DNA of 64,000 bases from Deltaproteobacteria bacterium (GTDB lineage Bacteria > Desulfobacterota > Desulfuromonadia > Geobacterales > Geobacteraceae). Location of the stretch: positions 1 through 64,000 of the forward strand of contig SBEG01000002.1 of assembly GCA_009668975.1 (NCBI GenBank). The letters run 5' to 3'. Position 1 is the stretch's first letter, and each line of letters begins with the position of its first letter. The notes under the pieces are model-generated. The model was not told the origin of the DNA, did no database searches, and saw only the letters and a list, made by a program, of their open reading frames with translations. Made by a program: the position numbers and the translations under genes. Shown here piece after piece: positions 19,801 through 28,847 of this stretch.

Positions 19801-19920
19801 GCAATTTCAGATCAAGGATGATTTCAGCGCGGCGAGGGCTGAGGCTGCGAGGCGTACTGAAGAGTACGTTGAACAGCCGAAGACGAGACGACGCAGAGAA
19901 GCCTTGATATGGAATTGGAA
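19801..19920 (-). mobile_element. MITE-like repeat, copy A (inverted orientation)
   Basis: This is a 120-bp element whose reverse complement aligns over its full length with the copies at 58884-59004 and 63656-63776. Its ends form an imperfect inverted repeat of about 17 bases (GCAATTTCAGATCAAGG against CCTTGATATGGAATTGG). The core contains the palindrome CGTACTCTTCAGTACG (reverse complement orientation). It carries no transposase. It lies between the DgkA-PAP2 gene and the corC-like gene, immediately upstream of the latter's ribosome site. Confidence 0.75.
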
Positions 19921-19966
19921 TAAGAGGCGGTGGGTGACCATCCGCATTAACAGAGGAGTACGTCGT

Positions 19967-20824
19967 TTGGAAGAGGGTAGTGGTAAGAAAAAATCGGTGT
20001 ATGGAGTGTTGCTTGGCTGGTTTGCTTCCGGTCGCAAGAAAATTACCGAGGAAGAGATCCAGGAGGTTATAACAGCCGGTGAAGAGGAAGGGTTGATCAA
20101 CCCCGAAGAGAATGCAATGATCCAGTCCATTTTCCATTTTCGCGATACCGTGGTCCGAGAGATCATGGTGCCGCGCAATGACATGGGCTGCATTGATAGC
20201 AATGACAGCATACAGGAGGTCCTCGCGAAGATCATCGCCTTCGGCCATTCCCGCCTTCCGGTCTATGAGGGCACTCTTGACAACATTGTCGGGTTGGTCT
20301 ACGCAAAGGACCTTTTGAAGTACTGGGGGATGGATTTTTCCGCTTTTGATCTGAAAAAGATTCTGCGTGTACCTTATTACATTCCGGAAACAAAAAATCT
20401 CGAGGAGCTGCTCCAGGAATTCAAGCGTAAACGCGTCCACATGGCCATTGTGATTGACGAATATGGCGGGACTTCCGGGTTGGTGACAATCGAGGATCTC
20501 CTGGAGCAGATTGTCGGTGACATCCAGGATGAGTATGACCTTGAAGAGGATTGGTTGATTCCGCAACCGGACGGCACCATCGTCGTTGATGCCCGCCTGC
20601 CGATCGAGGATCTGGAAATACATCTGGGAATCACCATCGAACGGGAAATGTTTGATACGGTGGGGGGATATATTTTTCATCTGACCGGAAGGATTCCCCG
20701 TGCGGGAGAAGTTGCGGAAAATCACGATATCCGGCTGGTCATCCTTGATGCAGATGAACGCAAGATCCGCAGGGTCCGCATAGAGCGAAAGGTGAAGCCG
20801 CTTCCGGAGGCGTTAGAAAGGTGA
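19967..20824 (+). CDS. CBS-domain protein of the CorC / hemolysin C family
   Basis: The 285-aa soluble protein has a short N-terminal acidic stretch ([17 protein letters not shown]), two CBS motifs (about residues 65-120 and 130-185) and a C-terminal CorC/HlyC transporter-associated domain starting near residue 200. The signatures are [11 protein letters not shown] and [24 protein letters not shown]. Family members (CorC, YbeX) are linked to divalent cation homeostasis and to ribosome-related phenotypes. The ybeY-corC-lnt order is common in proteobacteria and is kept here apart from the DgkA-PAP2 gene. I use the TTG at 19967, with AGAGGAG nine bases upstream. The frame extends back to 19904, but those residues come from the repeat element. 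Four-base overlap with lnt. Confidence 0.88.
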   Translation: MEEGSGKKKSVYGVLLGWFASGRKKITEEEIQEVITAGEEEGLINPEENAMIQSIFHFRDTVVREIMVPRNDMGCIDSNDSIQEVLAKIIAFGHSRLPVYEGTLDNIVGLVYAKDLLKYWGMDFSAFDLKKILRVPYYIPETKNLEELLQEFKRKRVHMAIVIDEYGGTSGLVTIEDLLEQIVGDIQDEYDLEEDWLIPQPDGTIVVDARLPIEDLEIHLGITIEREMFDTVGGYIFHLTGRIPRAGEVAENHDIRLVILDADERKIRRVRIERKVKPLPEALER

Positions 20825-22371
20825 CTCACGTCCGTTCTTCCCTGAAAAGCCCTGTTTTTTTCAGAGCCCGCGACTATCTCCTTGCAGCGCTGACCGGTGT
20901 CCTGCTGGTATTTTCCTTCCCAAAGGCGGAAATTTCCTGGCTGGCCTGGTTTGCTTTTGTCCCGCTGCTGGTGGCTTGTGGGCAAAAGAGCCCTTTAAAA
21001 GCCGGTAAGCTGGCCTTTGTTGCCGGTCTGGTCGGCTACGGCGGGATTATCTACTGGATAAATATCGTCGTCACCACGTACGGGAAACTGCCCCTGGTGG
21101 TAAGCATTTGCCTTTACCTGCTGCTGGTTGCCTATCTTGCTGCCTATTTCTTTGTCCTTTTTTACCTGGTTCGAAGGGCTGAGTTGCGAGGTATGTCCGT
21201 TGTCGTCTCGCTGCCCATATTCTGGGTTGGTCTGGAGTTCCTCCGCTCATTTCTCCTGACCGGTTTTCCCTGGGCAAGCCTTGGTTATTCCCAATATCGT
21301 GTCCTCCCTCTTCTTCAGATGGTTGATGTCACGGGAGTCTACGGGATAAGCTTTCTCATCGTTTTTGCCAACTGCGTTCTCTATCTGCTCTTCAACTGGA
21401 TTCGGGCCAGAGAGAGCAGAGTGTTTCCCTCTCGTTGTACCGCGGTGTTTCTGGTTCTTATTGCCGTGGTTCTGCTGTATGGTTATTCCCAACTGCGTCA
21501 GACGCAGATGGGTGTTCCTTTAAAAGTGGCTTTGATTCAGGGAAATATCGATCAGGGAATCAAGTGGGACCCGGATTTTATGGAGGAGACCATCTCGATC
21601 TATGAGCGTCTTTCCCGCCGGGCCGCTGCTGCTGGGGTCGATCTTGTCGTTTGGCCGGAAAGCGCAGCTCCGTTTTTTTTTCAGGAACCAGGGCCGCCGG
21701 CTGAACGTATTACTTCATTGGTACGGGCACTACAGGCGCCTCTTATCTTTGGCAGTCCCGCTTATGACGACAGCGGTCCGCGCAGAAGGTATTTTAATAG
21801 TGCATTTCTCGTCTCTTCTGGCGGCGAGGTTCTCGGACGCAGCGACAAATTGCATCTCGTACCCTTCGGGGAATATGTCCCTCTGGCAAAATTGCTCCCC
21901 TTTGTGCAGAAACTGGTTGTCGGTGTCGGGGATTTTTCTCCCGGGGACGAACTTGCTGCTCTGGATATCGGCAAGGGCAAGGTCGGTGTCCTGGTTTGCT
22001 TTGAAGGTATTTTTCCAGAACTTTCACGCAATTATGTTCGCGCAGGGGCGCAGTTGCTGGTCAATATCACCAATGACGGGTGGTACGGACGCTCATCGGC
22101 CCCTTATCAGCACCTGTCCATGTCGGTGTTCCGGGCCGTAGAAAATGGCGTTCCTCTCATCAGGGCGGCAAATACCGGGATATCGGCAATTATCGATGAG
22201 AAGGGGCATCTTTCCCAGACCACCCCTCTTTTTAAGGAAGATTATTCTGTCGGGCAAGTGATCCTTGGTACAGGGGGTACGATCTACACACGAATCGGGG
22301 ATGTCTTTGCGCTTTTGTGCCTTGGTGTCTCCCTGGGATTGATTCTTCTTGTTTTCAGAAAATCAGCGTAA
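20821..22371 (+). CDS. lnt: Apolipoprotein N-acyltransferase
   Basis: The 516-aa inner-membrane enzyme adds the third acyl chain to the N-terminal cysteine of lipoproteins, the step needed for Lol-dependent sorting. About six hydrophobic segments precede a C-terminal nitrilase-like domain. The catalytic triad is visible as Glu280 (WPESAAPFF), Lys343 ([12 protein letters not shown]) and Cys393 (VCFEGIFPE). The GTG start overlaps the corC-like stop codon by four bases. Its substrates include the several predicted lipoproteins in this window. Confidence 0.95.
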   Translation: MTHVRSSLKSPVFFRARDYLLAALTGVLLVFSFPKAEISWLAWFAFVPLLVACGQKSPLKAGKLAFVAGLVGYGGIIYWINIVVTTYGKLPLVVSICLYLLLVAYLAAYFFVLFYLVRRAELRGMSVVVSLPIFWVGLEFLRSFLLTGFPWASLGYSQYRVLPLLQMVDVTGVYGISFLIVFANCVLYLLFNWIRARESRVFPSRCTAVFLVLIAVVLLYGYSQLRQTQMGVPLKVALIQGNIDQGIKWDPDFMEETISIYERLSRRAAAAGVDLVVWPESAAPFFFQEPGPPAERITSLVRALQAPLIFGSPAYDDSGPRRRYFNSAFLVSSGGEVLGRSDKLHLVPFGEYVPLAKLLPFVQKLVVGVGDFSPGDELAALDIGKGKVGVLVCFEGIFPELSRNYVRAGAQLLVNITNDGWYGRSSAPYQHLSMSVFRAVENGVPLIRAANTGISAIIDEKGHLSQTTPLFKEDYSVGQVILGTGGTIYTRIGDVFALLCLGVSLGLILLVFRKSA

Positions 22372-22391
22372 ACAACATAGAGGAGTAGCGA

Positions 22392-23511
22392 ATGTTCAGA
22401 GAAGAAGTGGCACGCATTGAAGACCTTGAAAAGCGCATTATCGCCCTCCGGGGGTCTCTTTGACATAGATCGCAAGCGAGAGGACATCCAGGAGATGGAG
22501 GCACGTATTGCCGCTCCCGATTTTTGGGACGATGGCGATAGCGCCCAGAAAATATTGAAGGAACGAACGTTTCTTGAAAAGATGGTGCACGGCTGGGACC
22601 GGCTTTACCGTGATGCAGAGGATATCAGGGTTCTGATTGAATTGGGGAGCGAGGTGGAGGATGAGGAGACTCGCGCTGAAGCGAAGCTTCTGATCGACAG
22701 CCTTGAGGAGCGGGTTTGCCAGGCTGAGTTTCAACGAATGTTGTCCGGGCCCCATGACAAAAATTCCTGTTTCGTTTCCATTACGGCCGGAGCCGGCGGA
22801 ACTGAGGCCCAGGACTGGGCTGAAATGCTTCTGCGAATGTATCTCCGTTACTGTGAAAAAAAAGGCTGGCGTACCGAAATTACCGAGTTCCAGGCTGGAG
22901 ATGAGGCCGGTGTCAAGGGCGTTACCTTTACGCTTGATGGCGAATACGCTTATGGCTACCTCAAGGCAGAAGTCGGCATCCATCGACTTGTGCGCATTTC
23001 GCCCTTTGACGGCAATTCCCGAAGACATACCTCTTTTGCGTCCGTCTTTGTTTTTCCAGAGATAGATGACGATGTGGATGTCAGCATTTCCGACGCAGAC
23101 CTTCGTATCGACACCTATCGATCCGGCGGTGCCGGGGGGCAGCACGTGAACACTACCGATTCCGCTGTCCGGATAACCCACATCCCGACCGGACTCGTGG
23201 CTGCCTGCCAGAATGAGCGCAGCCAGCACATGAACAAGGCAACCGCCATGAGGATGTTGCGGGCAAAGCTCTATGAGCGTGAACTGGAGGAGCGGGCTGC
23301 CAAGGTCTCGGAAATCGGCGGGGAGAAAAAAGAGATCGGCTGGGGAAGTCAGATCCGCTCCTACGTACTCCATCCCTATCGAATGGTGAAGGACTTGCGG
23401 ACCGGTGTCGAATCCGGGAATCCCGATGCGGTGCTGGATGGTGATCTTGAGGAATTCATCATTGCCTTCCTCATGGGTGTTAAAAGGAATGAACAGGAGG
23501 GTGCCTCGTAA
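22392..23511 (+). CDS. prfB: Peptide chain release factor 2, with programmed +1 frameshift
   Basis: The gene needs a +1 frameshift. The first 23 codons (22392-22460) end at an in-frame TGA at 22461-22463 in the context GGGGGTCTCTTTGAC. The GGGGG acts as an internal Shine-Dalgarno and CTT is the slippery codon before TGA. Translation resumes at GAC (22462) and runs to 23511, giving 372 residues, the normal RF2 length. The GGQ peptidyl-hydrolysis motif is at residues 248-250, and the SPF stop-codon recognition tripeptide occurs in RISPFDGN. RF2 reads UGA and UAA, so the shift is autoregulatory: low RF2 favours frameshifting. GAGGAG precedes the ATG. Confidence 0.95.
22451..22463 (+). promoter_or_regulatory. 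prfB: RF2 programmed frameshift site
   Basis: GGGGTCTCTTTGA, preceded by one more G at 22450, contains the Shine-Dalgarno-like G-run three bases before CTT-TGA-C. This is the canonical arrangement known from bacterial prfB genes; here TCT replaces the more common TAT codon. Confidence 0.93.
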
Positions 23512-24284
23512 TGGTTTTGAGAAGTTTCGTCATGACAGTGTGCCTTCTGATCCTGGTGGCCGGATACGGGTGCGCTACTCCCGTTGCCGGTGGGATATCC
23601 AAGCTGGGGTACTCGATTCAGGTCGGTGCATTTTCCGACGTTAAAAACGCTGAAAGGCTCACGGGCAAACTGCAGAGTCAGGGTGTTGATGCCTTTTATT
23701 TCAAAAAGGACAATGGCTTATTTGCCGTAAGATTCGGGGATTTTACCACACGCCGGGCCGCTCACCGTGCCGCGATCAAAATCACCAGGGAGCAGGGCAT
23801 CGATTCGTTTTTCATCGCCCCGCCTTTAAAGAGGCCTTTGGTGGTGGAAACGGAGCCGACTACAGCTGTGTCGGTAGAAAATAAACCTGTCCGGAAACAA
23901 CGCCGTGACGATATGGGAGCCATAGCGGCCCGAACTGCTGAGAGGTTCGTCGGCATTCCTTACCAATGGGGCGGAAATACCGTAGTGGACGGTATGGATT
24001 GCAGCGGCTTTGTCCGGGCGGTCTATAATCTTTGCGGGGTAAATATTCCTCGCACTTCTGCCGAGCAGTTCCGGGTCGGGAGAAGTGTCGAAGCGGAGGA
24101 CCTTGTTGACGGCGACCTGGTCTTCTTCGGTTACTCTGAAGACAGAATTTCCCACGTTGGAATCTATGTGGGAAGCAACCGTTTTGTACACGCTCCACGC
24201 AGAGGTGAAGAAATCAAGATTACACCTTTGCAGGGTTTCGGGGTTCACAAGAAGTTTGTGGGGGCTCGCCGGTATTTTAACTGA
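23511..24284 (+). CDS. SPOR domain - NlpC/P60 cell-wall peptidase
   Basis: This 257-aa exported protein has a hydrophobic N-terminal signal ending near a GYGCATP segment. A cysteine there (Cys21) might be lipidated, although the lipobox is not canonical. A SPOR-type peptidoglycan-binding repeat follows (YSIQVGAFSDVKNAERL, residues about 34-105). The C-terminal NlpC/P60 domain has the catalytic triad Cys164 (DCSGF), His215 (SHVGIY) and His227 (FVHAP). It probably cleaves peptide cross-links in peptidoglycan, with the SPOR domain directing it to denuded glycan at division sites. The ATG overlaps the prfB stop by one base. It ends the operon that starts at 16259 or is its last coupled gene. Confidence 0.88.
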   Translation: MVLRSFVMTVCLLILVAGYGCATPVAGGISKLGYSIQVGAFSDVKNAERLTGKLQSQGVDAFYFKKDNGLFAVRFGDFTTRRAAHRAAIKITREQGIDSFFIAPPLKRPLVVETEPTTAVSVENKPVRKQRRDDMGAIAARTAERFVGIPYQWGGNTVVDGMDCSGFVRAVYNLCGVNIPRTSAEQFRVGRSVEAEDLVDGDLVFFGYSEDRISHVGIYVGSNRFVHAPRRGEEIKITPLQGFGVHKKFVGARRYFN

Positions 24285-24364
24285 TTCTCTTTGTTGCTCG
24301 CATGTTTTGACAGGTAGAGGAACGGCGAGTTTCTTTCATAGAAAAACTACTCAGGAAGGTATGT

Positions 24365-25606
24365 ATGGCACTGATTAAACCATTCAGGGCGTTACGCCCT
24401 CTGGAAAAAATTGTACAGCAGGTTGCAGCACCACCCTACGACGTAATGAGTGTTGCCGAAGCCCGCTCTATGGCTGAGGGGAATCCGTTCAGCTTCCTGC
24501 ACATTTCCCGGCCGGAAATAGACCTTTCCCCGGACGTTGATCCCCACGATGAAGCTGTCTACCGGAAAGGACAGGAAAACCTTGCGGCTTTTATTCACAA
24601 AGGAACTCTGCTGCAGGATCATGAAGATGGCTATTATATTTACCAGCAGAAAATGGGACCGGTAATTCAGACCGGCCTTGTTGCCTGTGCTAGTGTGGAC
24701 GATTATCAGAGCGGCCTGATCAAAAAGCACGAATTGACAAGGGCGGACAAGGAAGAGGACCGGGTCCTCCATATTGATTATCTCGATGCCAATGATGAGC
24801 CGGTATTCTATGTCTATCGGAATTCTTCCGTGATTAATGATCTCATCGCCTGTTTGACCAAAACGGAACCGCTTTACGATTTTACGACGGCTGATTCCGT
24901 TGAGCATACCGTCTGGGCTGTTTCGGATGTCGAAGTCATACGGCAGATCAGCGCGGAATTCGCCCATATCGAAACCTTGTATGTTGCCGACGGACACCAC
25001 CGCAGTGCTGCCGCGAGCCGGGTGCGTGAACTGCGGAAGGAACGGAACGTAAACCATATCGGCAGCGAGGAATATAATTTTTTCCTCACGGTAATTTTTC
25101 CTGATAATGAAATGAATGTCATGGCCTATAACAGGGCGGTAAAAGATCTCAACGGGCTCAGTATTGTCGAGTTTGTTACTCTGGCCGGGGAAAAATTCGA
25201 TATTACTCCCGTTGAAACCGCTGTCAAGCCTGCCAAGCGCCATGATTTCGGCATGTACCTCAAGGGGAAATGGTATTCATTGACCCCCAAGCCCGGGATT
25301 GTCGACGAAACTGACGCCGTGGGACGGCTTGATGTGTCTATCCTGCAAGATCAGCTGCTGAGTCCGATTCTCGGTGTGCGCAATCCGCGTACCGACCAGC
25401 GCATCCATTTCGTCGGTGGGAGCCGCGGAACGGAAGAACTGGTCAAGCTGGTTGATAGTGGAGAATTTCAGGTTTCTTTTTCCCTCTATCCGACCTCCAT
25501 TGATGAGCTGATGTCGTTGGCGGATGCCGGCAAGATCATGCCGCCGAAATCCACCTGGTTTGAACCGAAACTTCTGAGCGGCTTGTTCCTTCATCAACTT
25601 TCCTGA
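24365..25606 (+). CDS. DUF1015 family protein
   Basis: The 413-aa cytoplasmic protein matches the DUF1015 family from its first residues (LIKPFRALRP, then VAAPPYDVMS). The conserved centre is YVADGHHRSAAA with Asp209-Gly-His-His-Arg213. The DGHHR stretch recalls the catalytic DGxHR motif of ParB/sulfiredoxin-fold nucleotide-binding proteins, so a phosphotransfer role is conceivable, but the reaction is not established from sequence. Length and motif order look intact. AGGAAGG lies six bases before the ATG. It is followed 19 bases later by an EVE-domain gene on the same strand. Confidence 0.8.
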   Translation: MALIKPFRALRPLEKIVQQVAAPPYDVMSVAEARSMAEGNPFSFLHISRPEIDLSPDVDPHDEAVYRKGQENLAAFIHKGTLLQDHEDGYYIYQQKMGPVIQTGLVACASVDDYQSGLIKKHELTRADKEEDRVLHIDYLDANDEPVFYVYRNSSVINDLIACLTKTEPLYDFTTADSVEHTVWAVSDVEVIRQISAEFAHIETLYVADGHHRSAAASRVRELRKERNVNHIGSEEYNFFLTVIFPDNEMNVMAYNRAVKDLNGLSIVEFVTLAGEKFDITPVETAVKPAKRHDFGMYLKGKWYSLTPKPGIVDETDAVGRLDVSILQDQLLSPILGVRNPRTDQRIHFVGGSRGTEELVKLVDSGEFQVSFSLYPTSIDELMSLADAGKIMPPKSTWFEPKLLSGLFLHQLS

Positions 25607-25625
25607 AGCAGGACTTGAGGTTTTT

Positions 25626-26111
25626 ATGACACTTTCCCGCAGATTCTGGCTTTTTAAATCAGAACCTTCCTGTTTTTCCTTCAGCGACCTGGGAAAGAGG
25701 CCGGAGGGCGTTGAACCTTGGGACGGAGTTCGTAACTTCCAGGCCAGAAATTTCCTGCGGGACGATATTCAACCGGGTGATGGCATACTATTTTATCATA
25801 GCGGCATTTACCGGCCGGCTGTTGCCGGTACCGCGATTGTGGTGCGGGGCGGCTATCCGGACGGCTCGGCCCTGGATCCGGAAGGAGATGCCTACGATCC
25901 TCGCAGTACTCCGGAGAATCCGATCTGGTATCGTGTCGATGTCCGATATGACGAACCATTTGTTCGCGAGGTGACACTCGAAGAGATAAAAAGGCACCCG
26001 CTCCTTTCCGGAATGGAGCTGCTTCGCCGGAGCAGGCTTTCTATTCAGCCGGTAACGAAGGAAGAGTGGGAGATAATTGTCCGTCTTGGGGGGCTCAGCG
26101 AAAAAGTTTGA
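25626..26111 (+). CDS. EVE domain protein
   Basis: This 161-aa protein consists of a single EVE domain, a PUA-like fold. It opens with RFWLFKSEP and has the aromatic-cage segments WDGVRNFQARNFLRDDIQPGD and ILFYHS. EVE domains bind modified bases in DNA or RNA, and stand-alone bacterial versions are of unknown physiological role. GAGG precedes the ATG. It follows the DUF1015 gene closely, which suggests co-transcription rather than a shared function. Confidence 0.87.
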   Translation: MTLSRRFWLFKSEPSCFSFSDLGKRPEGVEPWDGVRNFQARNFLRDDIQPGDGILFYHSGIYRPAVAGTAIVVRGGYPDGSALDPEGDAYDPRSTPENPIWYRVDVRYDEPFVREVTLEEIKRHPLLSGMELLRRSRLSIQPVTKEEWEIIVRLGGLSEKV

Positions 26112-26161
26112 TTTTTTTTCCCAAACATTTCCGGGTGGTTATTCTGCTGACGGAGGGTTTA

Positions 26162-27145
26162 ATGAGACTGCTAATTTGCGCTTTTTTGTTCTTGCTCTGG
26201 AGTTTTCCGGTTTTGGCGTCGGAGGAGAAGCGTATCCTTTTCCTTGATGGCGCACGTATCGAACGAGAGATCGTCGCCAGAAAGGGGTTCGTTGAAGTTC
26301 CTCTGCCTGCGGCAATGCTGCCTGCTTCGTTGCGGGTCAAACCACTTGGAAATACTCAAGTTCGGTGGGTTGAAATTATCCCTGTTGCAGGAACTGCAAA
26401 AAATGCCGAACAATTAAAAACCATGGAAGAGCGCAGAAACATTTTACTCGACCGGCTGAAAAACCTTGAGATGCGAGAAGAAATTTTCAAGGCAGCGGCA
26501 AAGTCCCAGAGTGGGCGCGCCTTGAGAAAAACCAAGTCAAACCCGGACCCGCTTGGATCACTTCGCAGTGGTACCCGCTTCGCTCTTACCCAGTTGGATG
26601 AAATTTCCGCTGCCAGGCGGAAAACACGCGGCTCTCTGGCAGAAATTGAGACCCGCATCGCCACTTTGGCGAAACAACCTTCATCGGGAAGTGTCGCTCG
26701 TATCCTTCTTTCGCAGTCTGGTGGAACCGTCAGGGTGGCGTACCTGGTATCGAATCTGAAATGGACGCCAAGATATGATGTGCGCCTTTCCGGAAACGGT
26801 TATACCGAACTGGCGCTGTGTGCAAAAATGCCTGCCGCGGAGCCGAACGTTTCAACGGTGGTAGTACCTCTCCCTCTGGTAGAAACCATTGGAGCTGAAA
26901 TTCCTCAGTATCCGGTTTCCGCGGGGATCACAAGCATTGCTACCTTCAGGCTTCCCCTAGAGAAAGAAGAGTTGGTCAAAGGCGCCGTTCCGTATCTGTC
27001 CCTTGTCTTAGACAATACCTCATCGCTGTATTTGCCTGCTGGCGAAGCCAGCGGTTACTGGGGGGGCGAGTATCTTGGGAATGCAGCCTTCTCCGGTTGT
27101 CTTCCCGGAAAAACGCTAGCGCTTCAATTCGGAAAGCGCGAATAA
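26162..27145 (+). CDS. Exported MuiA-like (DUF4139-type) protein, short form
   Basis: The 327-aa protein has a clear signal peptide (cut near Ala19, VLAS). A DUF4140-like N-terminal part includes a FVEVPLPAAMLPASL segment. A ~100-residue charged, probably coiled-coil region follows (about residues 80-170). The DUF4139-like beta domain begins at VAYLVSNLKWTPRYDVRL. Members of the mucoidy-inhibitor MuiA family are usually over 500 residues. This one stops at a point (LALQFGKRE) that in longer members is followed by another ~100 residues, so it may be C-terminally truncated or a naturally short form. I start it at ATG 26162 with ACGGAGGG upstream and the signal peptide at its start. Function unknown. 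Confidence 0.65.
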   Translation: MRLLICAFLFLLWSFPVLASEEKRILFLDGARIEREIVARKGFVEVPLPAAMLPASLRVKPLGNTQVRWVEIIPVAGTAKNAEQLKTMEERRNILLDRLKNLEMREEIFKAAAKSQSGRALRKTKSNPDPLGSLRSGTRFALTQLDEISAARRKTRGSLAEIETRIATLAKQPSSGSVARILLSQSGGTVRVAYLVSNLKWTPRYDVRLSGNGYTELALCAKMPAAEPNVSTVVVPLPLVETIGAEIPQYPVSAGITSIATFRLPLEKEELVKGAVPYLSLVLDNTSSLYLPAGEASGYWGGEYLGNAAFSGCLPGKTLALQFGKRE

Positions 27146-27356
27146 TTTCTCCCTGATTTCATCTGCGTGGAAGCATAACTATTCTTTACAAACAATCCCG
27201 GGATAAAAGGTGCTGAAGGATCGCCGTAAATAGCAGGTTTCTCACGAGTTGATCGGTTTTCGTTTCGAGCTTTTTGCTTGATTAACGAGATGAAATGGGT
27301 TAATTTGCGAGTTTATTACGTGTGTTACGCAATTTTTTGCAGCAAAACGGAAAGGT

Positions 27357-28847
27357 GTGGGACTATTGGAAGAGCTCAGTGAACTTCTCTTGCAGAGACG
27401 AAAGAAAGTGGATGCCTTGTGGGAATCGGGGATCAATCCTTATCCGAATGATTTTAAGCCGGAGCATACTTCGGAAGACCTGTTCAATGCCTTCGGCCAT
27501 ATTGAGGCGATTCCCGAGGATGTTGAAGATGTCTTTATTCTTGCCGGACGTATTATTGCCCGCCGCTCCTTTGGCAAAGCTGCCTTTGTGCAGGTGCAGG
27601 ACCGAAAAGGCCGTTTCCAGGTTTATGTGAAGAAGGATACTCTCGGGGTTGAAGCCTTCGAGGATTTCGAGACTCTGGATATCGGTGATATCATCGGCGT
27701 GAAGGGCCGTCCTTTCCGTACCAAGACCGGCGAGCTCTCACTCCACGCCAGTGAAGTACGGCTTCTTACCAAATCGCTTCTCCCTTTGCCGGAAAAATTT
27801 CATGGCTTGACCGATGTTGAAACACGCTATCGTCAGCGCTACGTTGATCTTATCGTTAATCCGGAAGTGAAAGAGGTATTTATCAAGCGGGCCCGGATTA
27901 TCCAGCTCATTCGGGAATTCATGTTGCGCAATGACTTCCTCGAGGTGGAAACACCGATGATGCAGCCGATTCCCGGCGGGGCTACTGCCCGGCCTTTCGT
28001 AACCTTTCATAACGCCCTGGACAGGGAGCTGTATCTGCGCATTGCTCCGGAACTTTACCTGAAACGTCTCCTGGTCGGCGGTTTCGACAAGGTTTTTGAA
28101 ATTAACCGGAACTTCCGCAATGAAGGCATTTCCGTTCGCCATAACCCGGAATTCACGATGATGGAGTTCTATCAGGCCTATGCGACTTTTGAAGATCTGA
28201 TGGACTACACCGAGGAACTCTTCTGCTATGTGGTCGAACAGTTGCTCGGAACGCGGGAGGTCACCTGTCAAGGTGAAGTCATCAGTTTCCAGCGGCCTTG
28301 GAAGCGCCTGACCGTTAAGGAAGCGATTCTGGAATTCGGCACCATCGACGCGAAGTCCCTTGAAGACCGTGATCTGGCGTACGCCTATGCGAAATCCATC
28401 GGGATTGATCTGCCCGAGGACGTCGGGTATGGCAAGTTGATAACCGAGATTTTTGAAGAGGTTGCTGAGACAAAGCTTATTCAGCCGACTTTTATCACCT
28501 CGTATCCAACGGAGGTATCACCGCTTTCCCGCAAAAGCGACAACGATCCGAACGTGGTCGATCGCTTTGAACTCTTTTGCCATGGCCGGGAAATTGCCAA
28601 TGCATTTTCAGAATTAAACGACCCGGTCGATCAGAAAGAGCGCTTTCTGGCCCAGGTCGAGGCCAAGGACAAGGGCGACGAAGAGGCTCACTTCATGGAC
28701 GAGGACTATATCAGAGCCCTTGAGCATGGGATGCCCCCCGCTGCCGGTGAAGGGATCGGTATCGACCGGTTGGTCATGCTGCTCACGGACTCACCGTCGA
28801 TCCGAGATGTTATCCTCTTCCCGCAACTCAGGAAAGAATCCAAATAA
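27357..28847 (+). CDS. lysS: Lysyl-tRNA synthetase, class II
   Basis: The 496-aa enzyme charges tRNA-Lys. The N-terminal OB-fold anticodon-binding domain covers about residues 50-150 (VFILAGRIIARRSFGKAAFVQ). Class II motif 2 is FRNEGISVRHNPEFTMMEFY and motif 3 is GIGIDRLVMLLTDSPSIRDV. Length is standard. The start is uncertain: GTG at 27357 has a poorly spaced AAAGG, while the in-frame TTG at 27366 has better spacing to it. The stop overlaps the lolC/E start by one base. Confidence 0.96.
   Translation: MGLLEELSELLLQRRKKVDALWESGINPYPNDFKPEHTSEDLFNAFGHIEAIPEDVEDVFILAGRIIARRSFGKAAFVQVQDRKGRFQVYVKKDTLGVEAFEDFETLDIGDIIGVKGRPFRTKTGELSLHASEVRLLTKSLLPLPEKFHGLTDVETRYRQRYVDLIVNPEVKEVFIKRARIIQLIREFMLRNDFLEVETPMMQPIPGGATARPFVTFHNALDRELYLRIAPELYLKRLLVGGFDKVFEINRNFRNEGISVRHNPEFTMMEFYQAYATFEDLMDYTEELFCYVVEQLLGTREVTCQGEVISFQRPWKRLTVKEAILEFGTIDAKSLEDRDLAYAYAKSIGIDLPEDVGYGKLITEIFEEVAETKLIQPTFITSYPTEVSPLSRKSDNDPNVVDRFELFCHGREIANAFSELNDPVDQKERFLAQVEAKDKGDEEAHFMDEDYIRALEHGMPPAAGEGIGIDRLVMLLTDSPSIRDVILFPQLRKESK

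Noticed and set aside
19796-20725. 309-codon - strand frame opposite the corC-like gene
   Set aside because: It has no recognisable family and the + strand CBS/CorC gene explains the sequence.
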